Source: Anaerolineae bacterium (lineage in GTDB: Bacteria; Chloroflexota; Anaerolineae; Promineifilales; Promineifilaceae). Taken from it: DNA of 7,967 nucleotides. The notes beneath the pieces were generated by a model that was not told the DNA's origin, ran no database searches, and saw nothing but the letters and a program-made list of their open reading frames with translations. Each line of letters opens with the position of its first letter. Positions within the stretch are counted from its first letter, which is position 1. Both the position numbers and the translations under genes were made by a program. Of this stretch, positions 6,389 through 7,967 are shown in pieces. Location of the stretch: the NCBI GenBank assembly GCA_014879345.1, contig JACSSI010000196.1:1-7967 (forward strand). The letters run 5' to 3'.

Positions 6389-7858
6389 ATGGTCAAACAA
6401 AAACCGCCGTCTGGCATAACAATCGAGGATTGGGATGTAACACCTGAAAGTGTGCAGACATTGGTTACCATCTTGATGGCTACAGTGGCAGAGTTGCAGC
6501 AAGTTATTCCGCAATTGCAAAAACAGGTCGAAGCGCAACAAAAACGGATCAGCAATTTAGAAGAACAGATGGGACAGACTTCGCGAAACTCGTCCAAACC
6601 GCCATCGAGTGACCCTCCAACTGTCAAGAAACCACCCCCGAAAACAAAAGGGAAACGGAAGCGTGGCGGACAGCCAGGTCAAGTGGGTCATGGACGAACC
6701 TTGAAACCACCAGAAGATGTGACACGTTTTGTGGTAAGCAAACCGTTTGTTTGTAAAGAGTGCGGCACGTTGCTGATGGGAGAAGACCCCAATCCATGTC
6801 GCCATCAAGTAAGCGAGATACCTCGGATAGAACCGGAACTTGTCGAATATCAGGTGCATAGCTTAAACTGCCTGGCTTGTGGTCACAAAAACCAGGGTGA
6901 ATGGCCCACAGATATGCCCCGTGGTTGTTTGGGTTCCCGTACCCAAGCGATAATAGGGTATTTGAGTGGGCGTATGGGCATCAGTCGTCGGGATAGTGAA
7001 GAAATGCTGGGTACCTTGTTTCATCTGGACATCGCTTTGGGTACTATTTCAGCCCAAGAAAAGCGTGTTTCACAAGCATTGTCTCAACCAACAATGGAAG
7101 CTAGTGCGTTCGTGCGCCAGCAACCCGTTGCCAATGTTGATGAGACAAGTTGGTGTGAGATGAATCACAACTGTTGGATATGGGTAGCGACCACACCCTT
7201 GGTAACTGTACTCCATATCATGGATAGCCGTTCACAAGCCAGCAGCAAGTGCTTGTTAGGTCATGATTATGCTGGTGTAGTCGGTTCTGACCGTCACAGC
7301 GCCTACAATTGGCTTGACCTGGCGCATCGACAACTATGTTGGTCACACCTGATACGAGATTTTCAAGCCTTCGTGGACAGGAACGGAGAATCGGCAGTTA
7401 TTGGGAAGCTCCTATTAACTCAAGTCGAGAGGTTCTTTCCCTTGTGGCATCTAGCGAGGGACGGGACGCTCTCCCGTTCTGATTTTCAAAAAGCAATGCA
7501 ACCCATTCGGCAAGAAATTGGCGCCCTTTTACAAATCGGAGCATATCTCACAGTTAGCAAAACCAAGAACACCTGCCGCAATATTTTGAAAGCAGAGGCA
7601 GCACTTTGGACTTTTGTAGACCAAGAAGGGGTTGAACCGACTAATAATGCTGCCGAACGTGCGCTGCGTCGCTCTGTTATCTGGCGTCGCCGCAGTTTCG
7701 GTTCCCAAAGTGAAGCAGGTAGTCGTTTTGTGGAACGTATTCAAACGGCCGTTCTTACCTTACGTCAACAAAACCGGGATGTTCTCGATTTTTTAACCGA
7801 AGCTTGCCAGGCTGCTATTGTGGGGAGTGAACCGCCTTCCTTGCTGCCTGTTACTTAA
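6389..7858 (+). CDS. tnpC: IS66-family transposase (TnpC, DDE type)
   Basis: This enzyme catalyses transposition of the surrounding element. An N-terminal helical, leucine-rich segment (about 30-62) looks like a coiled coil for dimerisation. It is followed by the family hallmark SSKPPSSD (68-75) and a basic linker KGKRKRGGQPGQ. A zinc-finger region has C122/C125 and C161/C164. The RNase H-like catalytic core has D251 (NVDETSW), D301 (VGSDRHSAYNW) and E423 (NNAAERALRR), so all three acidic residues are present. At 489 residues, with no internal stop or frameshift, it looks functional. The reading frame has a TAG at 6383-6385, so ATG 6389 is the first usable start. No Shine-Dalgarno sequence precedes it, which suggests weak translation, as is common for transposases. 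Near the C-terminus (7744-7753) the gene carries the iterated palindrome seen in the host genes. Confidence 0.95.
   Translation: MVKQKPPSGITIEDWDVTPESVQTLVTILMATVAELQQVIPQLQKQVEAQQKRISNLEEQMGQTSRNSSKPPSSDPPTVKKPPPKTKGKRKRGGQPGQVGHGRTLKPPEDVTRFVVSKPFVCKECGTLLMGEDPNPCRHQVSEIPRIEPELVEYQVHSLNCLACGHKNQGEWPTDMPRGCLGSRTQAIIGYLSGRMGISRRDSEEMLGTLFHLDIALGTISAQEKRVSQALSQPTMEASAFVRQQPVANVDETSWCEMNHNCWIWVATTPLVTVLHIMDSRSQASSKCLLGHDYAGVVGSDRHSAYNWLDLAHRQLCWSHLIRDFQAFVDRNGESAVIGKLLLTQVERFFPLWHLARDGTLSRSDFQKAMQPIRQEIGALLQIGAYLTVSKTKNTCRNILKAEAALWTFVDQEGVEPTNNAAERALRRSVIWRRRSFGSQSEAGSRFVERIQTAVLTLRQQNRDVLDFLTEACQAAIVGSEPPSLLPVT
7744..7753 (+). repeat. Iterated palindrome AACGGCCGTT inside the transposase gene
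   Basis: This exact copy is read as Q-T-A-V in the transposase. It is the only exact copy inside the mobile element and shows that the element shares the host's motif signature. Confidence 0.85.
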
Positions 7859-7882
7859 TCCTTTTTATTTAATGGTGCGAGA

Positions 7883-7898
7883 CCACCTGAACGCTTAC
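7883..7898 (-). repeat. Right terminal inverted repeat of the IS66-type element
   Basis: Read on the minus strand this is GTAAGCGTTCAGGTGG, matching the left end at 14 of 16 positions. It lies 24 bases after the transposase stop codon. Confidence 0.85.
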
Positions 7899-7967
7899 GG
7901 TGGAGCAGGAATTCGTCGTTACAGACAACGTTGGTTTCTTCTGCCCAGGAAACGGCCGTTTCTAAGG
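7899..7967. other. Host flank right of the insertion sequence, no assigned gene
   Basis: These 69 bases hold the 14-bp palindrome and no RNA gene or terminator that I can see. On the minus strand one frame is open from the window edge through the flank and into the element, stopping at 7855-7857. Its host part reads LETAVSWAEETNVVCNDEFLLH, which looks protein-like but is too short to identify. It may be the end of a minus-strand gene cut by the element. Confidence 0.3.
7949..7962 (+). repeat. 14-bp perfect palindrome containing AACGGCCGTT, right flank
   Basis: GAAACGGCCGTTTC is identical to the 14-mer at 608-621. It lies outside the element, in host flank with no assigned gene. Confidence 0.85.

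Larger units (their letters stand above)
6303..7898 (+). mobile_element. IS66-family insertion sequence, solo TnpC (ISBst12-like)
   Basis: The element is 1596 bp long and contains a single intact transposase gene bounded by terminal inverted repeats that match at 14 of 16 positions, both starting GTAA and sharing CGTTCAG. Classical IS66 elements carry tnpA, tnpB and tnpC; here only the tnpC equivalent is present, as in the ISBst12 group. The family normally makes 8-bp target duplications, but the flanks TGAATTTT (6295-6302) and GGTGGAGC (7899-7906) do not match. Either one boundary has been rearranged since insertion, or the exact ends differ slightly from those given. Confidence 0.85.

Noticed and set aside
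7874..7887. GGTG/CACC inverted repeat after the transposase gene as a terminator
   Set aside because: The 4-bp stem is too weak, no U-tract follows, and part of it belongs to the terminal repeat of the element.
7949..7962. The 14-bp palindrome as a terminator or operator
   Set aside because: It has no loop for an RNA hairpin and no U-tract. The identical 14-mer lies inside a coding region at 608-621, so it fits the genome-wide motif better than a local control site.

Overview
The window reads as bacterial chromosome, most likely from an uncultured filamentous or Anaerolineae-like Chloroflexota lineage. That is an inference from the gene style (GT-C glycosyltransferases with tandem beta-sandwich tails and a long bacterial PheT) and from a strongly iterated palindrome, not from a marker search. 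All four genes are on the + strand.

Positions 1-3727 hold two envelope membrane proteins. The first (2-1405) enters from the left edge without its N-terminus. It has four hydrophobic segments with a QGRLLFPG motif, followed by two similar extracytoplasmic beta-sandwich domains. The second (1427-3727) is a complete GT-C glycosyltransferase with the DDAY loop, a VGMETT segment and a YGSFLPN motif, again ending in two such domains. Gaps of 21 and 16 bases link both genes to pheT (3744-6278), the phenylalanyl-tRNA synthetase beta subunit, so the three are probably co-transcribed. No pheS is in view.

Positions 6303-7898 are an insertion sequence of the IS66 family, solo-TnpC (ISBst12-like) type, 1596 bp long. 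Its imperfect terminal inverted repeats bracket one intact DDE transposase gene (6389-7858). It begins 24 bases after the pheT stop and has no recognisable 8-bp target duplication. The last 69 bases are host flank, possibly the end of an interrupted minus-strand gene.

The most notable signal is not a gene. The 10-bp palindrome AACGGCCGTT occurs exactly 11 times in under 8 kb (about 0.01 expected by chance), in all three reading frames. It is dense in the glycosyltransferase genes, absent as an exact copy from pheT, and present once in the transposase gene. It resembles the HIP1 palindrome of cyanobacteria in behaviour. No RNA genes, CRISPR arrays or convincing terminators were seen.
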